NCBI RefSeq assembly: GCF_042687825.1 | Contig: NZ_JBHUQE010000021.1 | Location: forward strand, 1-51,085 | Direction: 5' to 3' | DNA length: 51,085 nucleotides | Source: Sedimentitalea sp042687825 | GTDB lineage: Bacteria; Pseudomonadota; Alphaproteobacteria; Rhodobacterales; Rhodobacteraceae | In this document: in pieces, positions 19,025 to 27,610 of the stretch | Numbering within the stretch: the first letter of the stretch is position 1 | Layout of the letters: every line of letters starts with the position of its first letter | Notes under the pieces: generated by a model | What the model saw: the letters and a program-made list of their open reading frames with translations, nothing else | Database searches by the model: none | Told to the model about the DNA's origin: nothing | Program-made: the position numbers and the translations under genes

Positions 19025-20287
19025 ATGCGGTGGCCCCTGATCCTTGCCTGCGCGCTGGTTGCGCTGCCCGTCTGGGCGGCGGACTGGGACGTGCCGCTGC
19101 GGGACGGGGCCATTGCCGAAACACTGAACCGGGCCGCGCCGGGCGACATCCTGCGCCTGCGGCCCGGCACCTATGCCGAGACCGTCGTTCTGGACAAAGC
19201 CGTGACGCTGGATGGCGGCGGTGCCGCGACGCTGGACGGCGGCGGGCAGGGCAGCGTGGTGACCGTGATCGCGCCGGACGTCGTGGTGCAGGGTCTGACT
19301 ATCGTCGGTTCCGGCTCGAACCACCAGAACATCGATTCCGGCGTGCAGCTGCGCAAGGGGGCGACCGGCGCGGTGGTGCGCGATAATGTCCTGCTGGGCA
19401 ATCTATATGGCGTCGATATCCACGGAGCTCGTGATGCGCTGGTGATCGGCAACCGGATCGAAGGCCGGCTGGATCGCCGGATGAACGACCGCGGCAACGG
19501 CATCTATGTCTGGAACGCGCCCGGCGCCGAGGTGCGCCGCAACGATCTGCGCTGGGGCCGCGACGGCATCTTTGTCAACTCATCCAAGCGCAACGTCTTT
19601 TCCGGCAACCGGTTCCGCGACTTGCGGTTCGCGGTGCATTACATGTATGCCAACCAATCCGAGGTCAGCGATAACGTTTCGATCGGCAACGATCTGGGCT
19701 TTGCAGTGATGTTCTCCAAAAAGGTCAAGGTCGTGGGCAACCTGTCGCAGAATGACCGCGAGCACGGCATCATGCTGAACTACACCAATCACAGCGAGAT
19801 CACCGGCAATATCGTGATCGACGGGAAAAACCGCTGTGCCTTTCTGTACAATGCCAATTACAACCTGTTCAGCGACAACCATTTTCAGGGTTGCGAGATC
19901 GGCATTCATTTCACCGCCGGTTCGCAGGACAACCAGATCACCGGCAACGCCTTTGTCGGCAATCGTACGCAGGTCAAATATATCAGCACCAAATGGGCCG
20001 AATGGTCGCGTCAGGGGCGCGGCAATTACTGGAGCGATTTCGCCGCCTATGATGTCGGCGGCGACGGCATCGCCGACACGCCCTATCGGCCCAATGACGT
20101 GATGGACCATGTGCTCTGGACCCAGCCCGCGGCCAAGCTGCTGCTGGGGTCACCCGCGGTGCAGTTGGTGCGCTGGTCGCAGGCGGCGTTTCCGTCTCTG
20201 TTGCCGGGCGGTGTGTTGGACAGTTTCCCGCTGATGCAGCCGATGGCGCTCAAGCGGCCGGAATTTGGGGGCGTTGCCGATGGATAG
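19025..20287 (+). CDS. nosD: NosD, periplasmic copper-site maturation protein
   Basis: NosD works with the NosFY ABC transporter to assemble the CuZ centre of N2O reductase. It is 420 aa with a Sec signal peptide (residues 1-19, ending PVWAA). The body is a right-handed beta-helix of CASH/NosD repeats: LDGGGAATLDGGGQGSVVTV, GVDIHGARDALVIGNRIEG, GIYVWNAPGAEVRRNDLRWG, GIFVNSSKRNVFSGNRF, GIMLNYTNHSEITGN and GIHFTAGSQDNQITGNAFVG. The start is three bases after the nosZ stop and the end overlaps nosF by 8 bases, so it is translated with both. Confidence 0.96.
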   Translation: MRWPLILACALVALPVWAADWDVPLRDGAIAETLNRAAPGDILRLRPGTYAETVVLDKAVTLDGGGAATLDGGGQGSVVTVIAPDVVVQGLTIVGSGSNHQNIDSGVQLRKGATGAVVRDNVLLGNLYGVDIHGARDALVIGNRIEGRLDRRMNDRGNGIYVWNAPGAEVRRNDLRWGRDGIFVNSSKRNVFSGNRFRDLRFAVHYMYANQSEVSDNVSIGNDLGFAVMFSKKVKVVGNLSQNDREHGIMLNYTNHSEITGNIVIDGKNRCAFLYNANYNLFSDNHFQGCEIGIHFTAGSQDNQITGNAFVGNRTQVKYISTKWAEWSRQGRGNYWSDFAAYDVGGDGIADTPYRPNDVMDHVLWTQPAAKLLLGSPAVQLVRWSQAAFPSLLPGGVLDSFPLMQPMALKRPEFGGVADG

Positions 20288-21185
20288 CCCGGTTCTGAAC
20301 ATTGAAAAGGCCGGCAAATCCCGCGGTGCCCTTCGGGTACTCGACCAGGTCGATCTGCAAGTGGCGGCAGGTCAGCGCATCGCGCTGCTGGGCCATAACG
20401 GGGCCGGCAAATCGACGCTGATGAAGGCGGTTCTGGGACTGACGCCACTGAACCAGGGCGCGATCCGGGTGGACGGAGCCAAGCCCGGCAGCGGACATGC
20501 CCGCGCCGTGACCGCCTATCTGCCCGAGGCCGTGGCCTTTCACAAATCGCTGACCGGTCGCGAACAGCTGACCCTGTTCGCCCGACTGGCCGATTGCCCG
20601 ACGTCACAGGTGGCGGGTTATCTTGACCGGGTCGGTCTGGCCGAGGCCGCAGACCGGCGCATCGGCACCTATTCCAAGGGCATGCGTCAGCGGCTGGGTC
20701 TGGCGCAGGTGCTGCTGGGGCGCCCCAAGCTGGCATTGCTGGACGAGCCGACCTCGGGGCTGGACCCGATCTCGCGGCACGAGCTTTACGCGATCATCGA
20801 CGAGATGGCTGCACATGGCACCGCCGTGGTGATCGCCAGCCACACTCTGACCGAGGTCGAGGCCCGCACCGACCGCATCGCAATTCTGCGCGAGGGCCGG
20901 CTGGTGGCGGATGACACGCTGGACAACCTGACCCTGCGCGCCGGCCTGCCGACACGGCTGCGGGTGCGTGCACGCAGCGATGCCGCCGGGCGGATCGCGC
21001 AAGAGACCGGCGGCACGCGCGTCAACGGCATGTCGGTCGATCTGCTGTGCCCGCCAGAGCGCAAGATGGCCGAGCTGCGCCGTCTGTCGGCGATGGGCGA
21101 GGCGGTGACCGATATCGAGATGCATCCGCCCCGGCTGGAAGACCTTTATCGGCACTACTCCAAGGCCGAAGGAGAAGAGCAATGA
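20280..21185 (+). CDS. nosF: NosF, ABC transporter ATPase for N2O reductase maturation
   Basis: The ATPase half of the NosFY transporter, thought to move a sulfur species or otherwise energise NosD during CuZ assembly. It is 301 aa from ATG 20280. Walker A is LLGHNGAGKSTLMK (near residues 37-50), the ABC signature is YSKGMRQRLGLAQ, and Walker B is LALLDEPTSGLDP, followed by the switch His in VVIASHTLTEVE. The C-terminal roughly 90 residues are the usual NosF extension. Overlaps nosD by 8 bases and nosY by 4 (ATGA). Confidence 0.97.
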   Translation: MDSPVLNIEKAGKSRGALRVLDQVDLQVAAGQRIALLGHNGAGKSTLMKAVLGLTPLNQGAIRVDGAKPGSGHARAVTAYLPEAVAFHKSLTGREQLTLFARLADCPTSQVAGYLDRVGLAEAADRRIGTYSKGMRQRLGLAQVLLGRPKLALLDEPTSGLDPISRHELYAIIDEMAAHGTAVVIASHTLTEVEARTDRIAILREGRLVADDTLDNLTLRAGLPTRLRVRARSDAAGRIAQETGGTRVNGMSVDLLCPPERKMAELRRLSAMGEAVTDIEMHPPRLEDLYRHYSKAEGEEQ

Positions 21186-22006
21186 TCCGCCGTGTCCTGG
21201 CCATTGCCCGCATCGAGGCGACGATCACCCGGCGCAATCGCTGGCTGCTGATGGCCACCGTCATCATGGTGCTGTTCGCGGTCGCCCTGACCCTGGCCGG
21301 CAGCGCGCCGACCGGCACGCTGGGAGTGAACATGCTGACGGTTTCGGTCGCCTCGATGACCACCCTGTCGGTCTATCTGGCGCCGCTGCTGGCGCTGATG
21401 ATGGCGTTTGACTCGATCGCCGGCGAGGCCGAACGCGGCGGGTTGGGCCTGTTGTTGTCCTATCCGGTCAGCCGGGCCGAAATTCTGCTGGGGAAGTTCC
21501 TGGCGCATCTGGCGGCCCTGGGCTTTGCCATGGTGGTCGGCTTTGGCACCGCCGGTGCGCTGGCGGCGGCCTATGGCGGCATCGACACAGCCAGTCTGGT
21601 GGCGCTGGCCCGGCTGATCGCGACCTCGATCCTGCTGGGGGCTGCGTTCCTGTCGCTGGGCTATATGCTGTCGGCACTGGCCGGCAGCGCCACCGGCGCC
21701 GCCGGACTCAGCGCCGGTCTGTGGCTGGTCTTTGTGGTGCTCTATGATCTGGGGTTGCTGGGGGCCGTGGTCTTTGATGCCGGCGGCTGGTTCACCCAGA
21801 ACGCCTTTCCCTGGGTGATGGCGGCCAACCCGGCCGACGCGTTCCGTCTGTGGAATGTCGCCGCCAGCGACGGGGTGGCGATGGCAACCGGGCTGTCCGG
21901 TGCCGCCGCGGCCCTGCCGGGGTGGGTGGCGCCGGTCTCGCTGTTGACCTGGCCTCTGTTGGGCCTGCTGCTGGCGCGGCGGTTTTTCGAAAGGCTGGAG
22001 CCATGA
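21182..22006 (+). CDS. nosY: NosY, ABC transporter membrane subunit
   Basis: Membrane partner of NosF. ATG 21182 overlaps the nosF stop, giving 274 aa; the longer frame upstream is a shadow. About six hydrophobic segments are visible, the first WLLMATVIMVLFAVALTLAG, later ones SVYLAPLLALMMAFDSIAG and AAGLSAGLWLVFVVLYDLGL. The cytoplasmic loop GEAERGGLGLLLSYPVSRAE, followed by GKFLAH, is typical of ABC-2-type permeases of this subfamily. The stop overlaps nosL (ATGA). Confidence 0.96.
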   Translation: MIRRVLAIARIEATITRRNRWLLMATVIMVLFAVALTLAGSAPTGTLGVNMLTVSVASMTTLSVYLAPLLALMMAFDSIAGEAERGGLGLLLSYPVSRAEILLGKFLAHLAALGFAMVVGFGTAGALAAAYGGIDTASLVALARLIATSILLGAAFLSLGYMLSALAGSATGAAGLSAGLWLVFVVLYDLGLLGAVVFDAGGWFTQNAFPWVMAANPADAFRLWNVAASDGVAMATGLSGAAAALPGWVAPVSLLTWPLLGLLLARRFFERLEP

Positions 22007-22524
22007 GGTGGATTTATTCTGTGCCGGTGCTGCTGCTTGCGCTGGCGGCTTGCCGCGAAGAGCAGGTAGAGGCGCCGGAACCGGCCGCCATGACCGAAGA
22101 GGCGCTGAGCCATTTCTGCCAGATGAACGTCGCCGAACATGCCGGCCCAAAGGGGCAGATTCACCTCAAGGGTCTGCCGGCGCCGATCTTTTTCGCCCAG
22201 GTTCGCGATCTGGTCGCCTATCTGAAAAGCCCCGAACGCGACGCCGACATCACGGCGATCTATGTCAGCGACATGGGGGCGGCGCTGAACTGGCACGAGG
22301 TCGGCTCCGACAACTGGATCGCTGCCGAGTCCGCGCAATTCGTCATCGAGGCGGGCGTTGCCGGCGGCATGGGCGCCCCTGAAATCGTGCCCTTTGGCAC
22401 CACCGAGGCCGCGCAGGACTTTGTCCGGCGTTACGGCGGCAGAATCGTCGCGCTTGATGCGATTCCCGACGCCGCGGCGCTGGCGCCGGTCGATCTTGAT
22501 ACCCCATTGGAGGACCCGGCATGA
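22003..22524 (+). CDS. nosL: NosL, copper-binding lipoprotein
   Basis: NosL is a Cu(I) chaperone that delivers copper to apo-NosZ/NosD. The 173-aa protein starts at ATG 22003 and has a lipoprotein signal with lipobox LALAAC, lipidated Cys at residue 17. The copper motif is FCQMNVAEHAG, with the conserved Cys-x-Met and a nearby His; a further Met/His pair occurs in DMGAALNWHEVG. The C-terminal repeat of the NosL fold (VPFGTTEAAQDFVRRYGGRI) is intact. Translational coupling with nosY and nosX (4-base overlaps on both sides). Confidence 0.95.
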   Translation: MRWIYSVPVLLLALAACREEQVEAPEPAAMTEEALSHFCQMNVAEHAGPKGQIHLKGLPAPIFFAQVRDLVAYLKSPERDADITAIYVSDMGAALNWHEVGSDNWIAAESAQFVIEAGVAGGMGAPEIVPFGTTEAAQDFVRRYGGRIVALDAIPDAAALAPVDLDTPLEDPA

Positions 22525-23465
22525 CCGAGACCGTGACCCGCCGCCGCTTTCTGACGATTTCCGCGGCGGCCGGACTTTGCTCTGCAACCGCAACCGCCGC
22601 CGCCGCCGCCGCGCCTACGGCCCATTGGACAGGTCGGGCGCTGGGTGCACAGACCTCGATGCAACTGGCCGGCCTGACAGAGACCGAGGCCCGTTCGATC
22701 TTTCGCGCGGTCGAGCGCGAACTGGCGCGTCTGGAGCGGGTATTCAGCCTGTATCGGACCGACTCGCAACTGGTACAGCTGAACCGAACCGGCGTGCTGC
22801 GGGCACCTGCGCCCGAGATGCTGGAACTGCTCAGCCTGTGCGACCGGCTGTACCGGGCCACCGGCGGCGCGTTCGATCCCAGCCTGCAGCCCTTGTGGAT
22901 GCTCTATGCTCGGGCCGCGACGCGCGGCAGCGCGCCGACACCGCAAGAGCGGCAGGAGGCCCGCGATCTGGTGGGCTGGCGCGACCTTCGGGTCGCGACG
23001 GACGAGGTGCGGTTTGCGCGCCCCGGCATGGCGTTGACCCTGAACGGGGTCGCGCAGGGCTATGTCACCGACCGGGTTGCCGCCTTGCTGACGCAACGGG
23101 GCTTGCGCGACGTTCTGATCGACATGGGCGAGATCGCCGCCCTGGGGCGGCGGGCGGACGGCGACGCCTGGACCGCCGGTGTTGCCTTGCCGGACGGGCA
23201 ATTGGTCCAGCGGGTGGTTCTAAAGGACAGGGCCCTGGCAACCTCGGCGCCAGAGGGAACCCTGCTGGATGAGCAGCGCGGTGTCGGGCATATCCTGGAC
23301 CCGCGCGGCCAGGGCCGGACGCCACGGCATCGGCTGGTTTCGGTGTCCTCCTCCAGCGCCGCCGTGGCCGATGGGCTGTCTACCGCCGGTTGCCTGCTGG
23401 ATCTGCCGGATCTGGCACATGCCATTGGCACCTTTCCCGATACTACGCTAGAAACTGTGATATGA
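22521..23465 (+). CDS. nosX: NosX, ApbE-type FMN transferase
   Basis: NosX attaches FMN covalently to NosR (and possibly to NirI encoded later). It is 314 aa with a Tat signal: TRRRFLTISAAAG, then a very Ala-rich hydrophobic core. ApbE-family blocks are present: RLERVFSLYRTDSQLVQLNR, TGGAFDPSLQPLW, MALTLNGVAQGYVTDRV, LIDMGEIAALGRR, LATSAPEGT and, at the end, VSVSSSSAAVADGLSTAGCL. Last gene of the nos operon by overlap; the cytochrome c gene follows after 18 bases and is probably cotranscribed. Confidence 0.94.
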   Translation: MTETVTRRRFLTISAAAGLCSATATAAAAAAPTAHWTGRALGAQTSMQLAGLTETEARSIFRAVERELARLERVFSLYRTDSQLVQLNRTGVLRAPAPEMLELLSLCDRLYRATGGAFDPSLQPLWMLYARAATRGSAPTPQERQEARDLVGWRDLRVATDEVRFARPGMALTLNGVAQGYVTDRVAALLTQRGLRDVLIDMGEIAALGRRADGDAWTAGVALPDGQLVQRVVLKDRALATSAPEGTLLDEQRGVGHILDPRGQGRTPRHRLVSVSSSSAAVADGLSTAGCLLDLPDLAHAIGTFPDTTLETVI

Positions 23466-23483
23466 ATCAAAGGAGATCCTAAC

Positions 23484-23870
23484 ATGATCAAACCCATTCT
23501 CAGCGCCGCCGCGCTTCTCGTGGCCCTGTCCGCCCCGGCTTTCGCCGAAGGTGACGCAGACAAAGGTGAAAAGGTCTTCAAGAAGTGCAAGGCCTGCCAT
23601 GCTGTCGGTGAGGGTGCCAAGAACAAGGTCGGCCCGACCCTGAACGGGATCATTGGTGCGCCCGCCGGCGCGAATGCCGATTTCAAATATTCCGATGCGC
23701 TGATGGCCAAGGCGTCCGAAGGTCTGGTCTGGGACGATGAATCCATGGCGGCGTTTCTGACCAAGCCCAAGGAATTCATCGACGGCACCAAAATGTCCTT
23801 TGCCGGTCTGCGCAAGGAAGACGATATTGCGAACGTGATTGCCTATCTGGAAACGTTCCCGGCGGAATAA
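23484..23870 (+). CDS. Periplasmic class I cytochrome c (c2/c550-like)
   Basis: A 128-aa exported monoheme cytochrome. A Sec signal peptide (residues 1-21, ending PAFA) precedes the heme site CKACH at residues 35-39, with a GPTLNGIIG loop and a C-terminal Met ligand in TKMSFAGL. The size and order match mitochondrial-type cytochromes c2/c550, which in this group donate electrons from the bc1 complex to nitrite and N2O reductases. It has its own strong ribosome binding site (AAAGGAGAT) 18 bases after nosX, so a role as electron donor to NosZ and/or NirS is the natural inference. A pseudoazurin gene, the usual alternative donor, is not present here. Confidence 0.9.
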   Translation: MIKPILSAAALLVALSAPAFAEGDADKGEKVFKKCKACHAVGEGAKNKVGPTLNGIIGAPAGANADFKYSDALMAKASEGLVWDDESMAAFLTKPKEFIDGTKMSFAGLRKEDDIANVIAYLETFPAE

Positions 23871-23898
23871 TACCGCCGTGCGACCCGGTCGCTGGTCA

Positions 23899-23924
23899 GG
23901 CCCTGCCACATGTGTGGCGGGGCC
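23899..23924. terminator. Hairpin between convergent cytochrome c and nir-side genes
   Basis: GGCCCTGCCACA pairs with TGTGGCGGGGCC (12 pairs, one G-T) around a very short loop. It lies between two convergent stop codons (23870 and 23928). There is only a weak T-rich tail (TTATCATTT) on the plus strand, so it may act as a bidirectional but modest terminator. Confidence 0.6.
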
Positions 23925-23927
23925 TTA

Positions 23928-24167
23928 TCATTTCCGGCCGTCGGCCTCGTCCATCAGCCCGCGCACCCAGCGCGTGACCAGCCAGTTGGCCGGAAATCCC
24001 AGCGGGATGCTCAGCAGCAGCGCCGTCACCGGCGACAACGCCGGCAGGCCGATCGCCTGTGCCATCAGACCCAGCATGAACAGATTGATCGCCACAGCAC
24101 CTGTGGTGAACACGTAGAGCATCGCGTAGAGCCTGCCAAAGGACGGACCGTGATCACTGTCGGTCAT
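23928..24167 (-). CDS. Small two-helix membrane protein at the end of the nir operon
   Basis: A 79-aa protein with two clear membrane helices: YAMLYVFTTGAVAINLFMLG (about residues 14-33) and ALSPVTALLLSIPLGFPANW (about 43-62), a charged N-terminus (MTDSDHGPSF) and a basic/acidic tail. It overlaps the upstream cbiX-like gene by 4 bases (ATGA), so it is the last gene of the nirS-directed operon. I do not recognise it with confidence; it loosely recalls small two-helix DUF2798-type proteins. Position suggests a link to nitrite reductase maturation or to membrane anchoring, but nothing in the sequence shows a cofactor site: no Cys, a single His (residue 6). Confidence 0.7.
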   Translation of the reverse strand: MTDSDHGPSFGRLYAMLYVFTTGAVAINLFMLGLMAQAIGLPALSPVTALLLSIPLGFPANWLVTRWVRGLMDEADGRK

Positions 24168-24913
24168 GCCGCTACTCCTGATTGTGCCGCGGCCTGCAGC
24201 GCCGCGGCAATCAACGCCGGCACGCCGGCATGGGTGCCGATCGGTGGCAGCCGAAGACCGGGAAACTCGGCCAGATCCAGTGCTTCGGGAATATCCTCGA
24301 CCACATGGCCGCCGCCGGCCGCGAAAAACGGCAGGCAGATCGCCAGGTCGCCGGTGTCAAACACCACATCGCCCAGGAACGGCGGTTCTTCGATATAACC
24401 GGTGCGGATCTCGGCAAAACCCGTGCGTTCGGCCAGGGCGGCCACGAAACGTTCGGTGTCACGTGCAGAGTTGCGGCTTTTGCCGGACCCGTGCGACGCC
24501 ACGATCAGGCAGGTTTCCGCCATGGTCCAGCCGCGCTGCCGCAATTCCACGGCCAACCAGTCGCGGGCCAGATCGGGCAGGGCCGGGTCGGTGCCCAGCG
24601 GCGCCAGGATCGGGCCGCCCGTGTCGCCCAGCCGGTCCGGCAGGGTGGTGCGGGTGAACCAGCCATCGGTCATGAACAGCGGATAGATCAGCGGCTTTGG
24701 CCCGGCCCGTTCCACCGCCGCGGCCAGCGCACCGGGCGCGGCCAGCGTGGCACTGTCCAGCGTCCAGCCGGGCATCAGCGCTGCGACCTGCTCGGTCAGA
24801 TCCGCCAGTGCCGCCTCGGGCGGGCCCGGCTCGGACGGCTGGCCGTGGCTGACGATGACGGCGCGGCGGTTAATGGCTTGTGCCCTCCGAAAAGGTGATC
24901 TTGTTCCAGACAT
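24164..24913 (-). CDS. CbiX/SirB-like sirohydrochlorin chelatase in the nir operon
   Basis: A 249-aa cytosolic two-domain protein of the CbiX class. Each half has the class II chelatase signature: IVSHGQPSEP near residue 21 and IVASHGSGKSRNSA near residue 138, the His in SHG being the metal-inserting residue. Other family-like pieces are PLFMTDGWFT and CLPFFAAGGGHVVEDIPEAL. Chelatases of this kind insert iron into sirohydrochlorin to form siroheme, which is the established precursor of heme d1, so the gene fits the nir pathway directly. Starting at ATG 24913 it overlaps the nirN end by 44 bases. A cobalt-chelating role in B12 synthesis is the alternative. Confidence 0.8.
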   Translation of the reverse strand: MSGTRSPFRRAQAINRRAVIVSHGQPSEPGPPEAALADLTEQVAALMPGWTLDSATLAAPGALAAAVERAGPKPLIYPLFMTDGWFTRTTLPDRLGDTGGPILAPLGTDPALPDLARDWLAVELRQRGWTMAETCLIVASHGSGKSRNSARDTERFVAALAERTGFAEIRTGYIEEPPFLGDVVFDTGDLAICLPFFAAGGGHVVEDIPEALDLAEFPGLRLPPIGTHAGVPALIAAALQAAAQSGVAA

Positions 24914-26417
24914 TGTATTTTCCGGATGGTTTTCGCATCGGCAGGCGACGGACTTCTTTCAGCGTGGCGGCATCATAAACGATCACCGCGCCGTCATCCT
25001 CCCACACCGAGACCAGGGCGTGCCGCCCGTCGCGGGTGAATTCCACATGGGCGACGGTTGCGCCGGGTTCGGGGCGCATCGTCTTGACGATTTCCAGGCT
25101 CTGTTTGTCGATCACATGCATCACGTCCTTATTTGGTCCGAAAAACACATCCGACCAGAAATACGGTGAATTTTCGTGGCTGCGCAGAAAGAAACCGGGG
25201 CCTTCGGTGTCGATGGTCTGCAGAATCGACCAATCCTCGGTGTCGATGACGCTCAGCTTGCCTTCTTTCAGGTGCGGTGTGGCCATCACCCGGCGGCCAT
25301 CCTTTTCCCAGCTGATCCCCGAGCCCAGATGCGGCATGCCGGGCAGCGGCAGTTCGGCGATTTCGCGGCCGACATTCAGGTTCACCACGACGCCGCGCGC
25401 GCCGTCCCGCGCGGCACCGATCAGGTTGCGGTAATCGTCGGTGAAAAAGAAATCGTCCAGCGGTTCGGCAATCTCGATGCGGCGGCGGGCGAACAGGCCC
25501 TGTGACGACGGGATCGCCTCGATCATGTCCTTTTCCTGGCTGTGCACGAACCCCTCATAGACCGGCTCGGCATTGGGGTCGGTGGCGACCTCCCAGATCT
25601 CGGGCTGGTCCTTGAGCGCCAGGATGAAACTGTCGCGTTGCGGCGCCTGATAGACCGCCGAAACGCGGCTGGGGATGCCGGATTTCGAGATCACCGGCAT
25701 GACCCTTTCGACGCTCAGATCGGCCGTGGACAACAGGGTCAGGGTCATCGGCAGGTAGTTGGCGACCGCCAGGTGCTTGCCGTCCATGCTGATGGCGATG
25801 TTGCGGCTGTTCAGCCCGGCGCGGATGCGCCCGACCTGGTGCAGGGACCAGATGTCGTATTTCTGCACCCAGCCATCGCGCGACATGATAAAGACATAGC
25901 GCCCGTCGGGGCTGAACTTTGGCCCGCCATGTACCGCGAACGGGGTTTCAAACCGGTCCAGAACCTCAAACGTATCGCCATCCAGCACGCTGACATGGTG
26001 ATCGCCGGTTTCGACCACCAGCGTGATGTTCATCGGATCGGCGTCAAAGACCGGGGCATCGGCGGCAACATAGTCCGGGTCGGGCGTCAGGGTCGCCGCG
26101 ATCTGTTCCGGGCCCCAGTCAGGCACCGCGTCCAGCGGTGTTTTCAGATAGTCCGCCAGCGCCGCGATGCGGTCACCATCCAGCGTGTCGGCAAAGGCCG
26201 GCATCTGGGTGGCGGCGCGTCCGCCCGCGATCACCTTTTCCAGGTTCGGCCCGCGCATGCGTTTCAGCGTCTGCGGGATCAGCGCCGGGCCGGTGCCGCC
26301 CAGCCGGTCGGCGCCGTGACAGGTGGCGCAGTTCTCGACATAATCCCTTGCCGGGTCGGCGGTGGCCAGACTGGCCAGAAACAGCAGGCTAGAGGCTGAA
26401 ATCATGCGCCGGATCAT
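24870..26417 (-). CDS. nirN: NirN, c-type cytochrome and dihydro-heme d1 dehydrogenase
   Basis: NirN is a periplasmic paralogue of NirS that introduces the last double bond (acrylate side chain) into heme d1. It is 515 aa with a signal peptide (about residues 1-20), then the c-heme site CATCH at residues 30-34, and an eight-bladed beta-propeller like that of NirS (for example PFAVHGGPKFSPDGRYVFIM and VAHVEFTRDGRHALVSVWED). ATG 26417 is favoured by GGGGGAA seven bases upstream; it overlaps the nirJ end by 29 bases. NirF, in the same operon, shares the propeller but lacks the cytochrome domain. Confidence 0.93.
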   Translation of the reverse strand: MIRRMISASSLLFLASLATADPARDYVENCATCHGADRLGGTGPALIPQTLKRMRGPNLEKVIAGGRAATQMPAFADTLDGDRIAALADYLKTPLDAVPDWGPEQIAATLTPDPDYVAADAPVFDADPMNITLVVETGDHHVSVLDGDTFEVLDRFETPFAVHGGPKFSPDGRYVFIMSRDGWVQKYDIWSLHQVGRIRAGLNSRNIAISMDGKHLAVANYLPMTLTLLSTADLSVERVMPVISKSGIPSRVSAVYQAPQRDSFILALKDQPEIWEVATDPNAEPVYEGFVHSQEKDMIEAIPSSQGLFARRRIEIAEPLDDFFFTDDYRNLIGAARDGARGVVVNLNVGREIAELPLPGMPHLGSGISWEKDGRRVMATPHLKEGKLSVIDTEDWSILQTIDTEGPGFFLRSHENSPYFWSDVFFGPNKDVMHVIDKQSLEIVKTMRPEPGATVAHVEFTRDGRHALVSVWEDDGAVIVYDAATLKEVRRLPMRKPSGKYNVWNKITFSEGTSH

Positions 26418-27606
26418 GGCGTTTCCCCCGGAATGGCGTGACGGTCAGGCGGTCGGCTTCGGCAACGCCGATTTCCTGGTTGCTGAGGTAGCAGGCCGGA
26501 TCCTCGGCCCAGGGATCGCCGGTCAGCTGCAAGGCGCGGATGCGGGTATTGCCGCCGCAGACCGACTGGAACGTACAGGCGCCGCAGCGCCCTTTCAGCG
26601 GGCGCGGCCGCCGGCGCAACTGGGCCAGCATGGCGTCGCTGCCAGTCCAGAGTTCCGAGAACGGCGTCTGCTTGACGCTGCCGATCGTGTAGTCGGACCA
26701 GTAGGTGTCGGGATGCACCTTGCCCTGCGGGTCGATATTGGCCACGCCCAGCCCCGAGGAATTGCCGCCCCAGGCTTCGAGATGATCGCGTAGATGGTCG
26801 ATCTTGTCCTGCTCGAACCGCTCGGCAGCCCAGTTCATCAGATAGACCGCGTCGGCATCGTTGTTGCCGGTGACGATATCCAGCGGCCGTCCGGCGCTGG
26901 CATCGCCCCAGGCCTTGTCGATCAACAGATCCATGGCGCGGCGGGTATGGTCATGCACCGCGTCCTCGCCCCGGTTCTTGTCGCCGCGCCCGGCATAGAC
27001 CAGATGCGACAGATAGAACTTGTCCACGCCCTCGTCGTCGCACAGTTTCAGGAGGTCGGGCAGCTGGCTTTCATTGTCCCGGGTCAGGGTGAACCGCAGC
27101 CCCACCTTTATGCCCCGCGCCTTGCATTCGCGCACCCCGCGCAAGGCGTCGTTGAACGCGCCATCGACGCCGCGGAACCAGTCATTGGTCGCGCCGATCC
27201 CGTCGATCGAAATGCCGACATAGTGAAATCCGATCTCGGCCACGCGGTCGGCGGTCTCGCCATGGATCTTGGTGCCGTTGGTGGACAGCGCCAGCATCGG
27301 CACCAGCGGGCGGGCCCGCGCCGCCAGGTCGAAGAAATCGAACCGGTCCAGCGGCTCGCCGCCGGACAGGATCAGCGCCGGGATGCGGAACCGTCCCAGA
27401 TCGTCCAGCGTTGCCACCGCCTGATCGTGGCTGAGTTCGCCGGGGAAATGCACATCGGCCGAGACCGTATAGCAATGGCGGCATTTCAGGTTGCAGCGCC
27501 GGGTCAGGTTCCAGATCACCACCGGTTTGACCCCGCCGCTGCCGCGGCGCATGCGCACGGGGGTCGGGCGCACCAGCTGGTGCATGTATTCGGACAGTCG
27601 GAACAT
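26389..27606 (-). CDS. nirJ: NirJ, radical SAM enzyme of heme d1 synthesis
   Basis: NirJ removes two propionate side chains and installs oxo groups on 12,18-didecarboxysiroheme. The 405-aa protein has the radical SAM cluster motif C-x3-C-x2-C at Cys38, Cys42 and Cys45 (TRRCNLKCRHCYTV), the SAM-binding GGEP (LILSGGEPL) and a C-terminal SPASM-type region with further cysteines (CGACTFQSVCGGNTRIRAL). Cytosolic, no signal peptide. Four bases separate it from nirH, and its end overlaps nirN. Confidence 0.95.
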   Translation of the reverse strand: MFRLSEYMHQLVRPTPVRMRRGSGGVKPVVIWNLTRRCNLKCRHCYTVSADVHFPGELSHDQAVATLDDLGRFRIPALILSGGEPLDRFDFFDLAARARPLVPMLALSTNGTKIHGETADRVAEIGFHYVGISIDGIGATNDWFRGVDGAFNDALRGVRECKARGIKVGLRFTLTRDNESQLPDLLKLCDDEGVDKFYLSHLVYAGRGDKNRGEDAVHDHTRRAMDLLIDKAWGDASAGRPLDIVTGNNDADAVYLMNWAAERFEQDKIDHLRDHLEAWGGNSSGLGVANIDPQGKVHPDTYWSDYTIGSVKQTPFSELWTGSDAMLAQLRRRPRPLKGRCGACTFQSVCGGNTRIRALQLTGDPWAEDPACYLSNQEIGVAEADRLTVTPFRGKRHDPAHDFSL

Positions 27607-27610
27607 CGGA

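Noticed and set aside
17078..19324. 748-residue open frame antisense to nosZ
   Set aside because: It mirrors conserved nosZ codons, is His/Arg/Val-rich and crosses from nosD to nosR without ribosome binding site.
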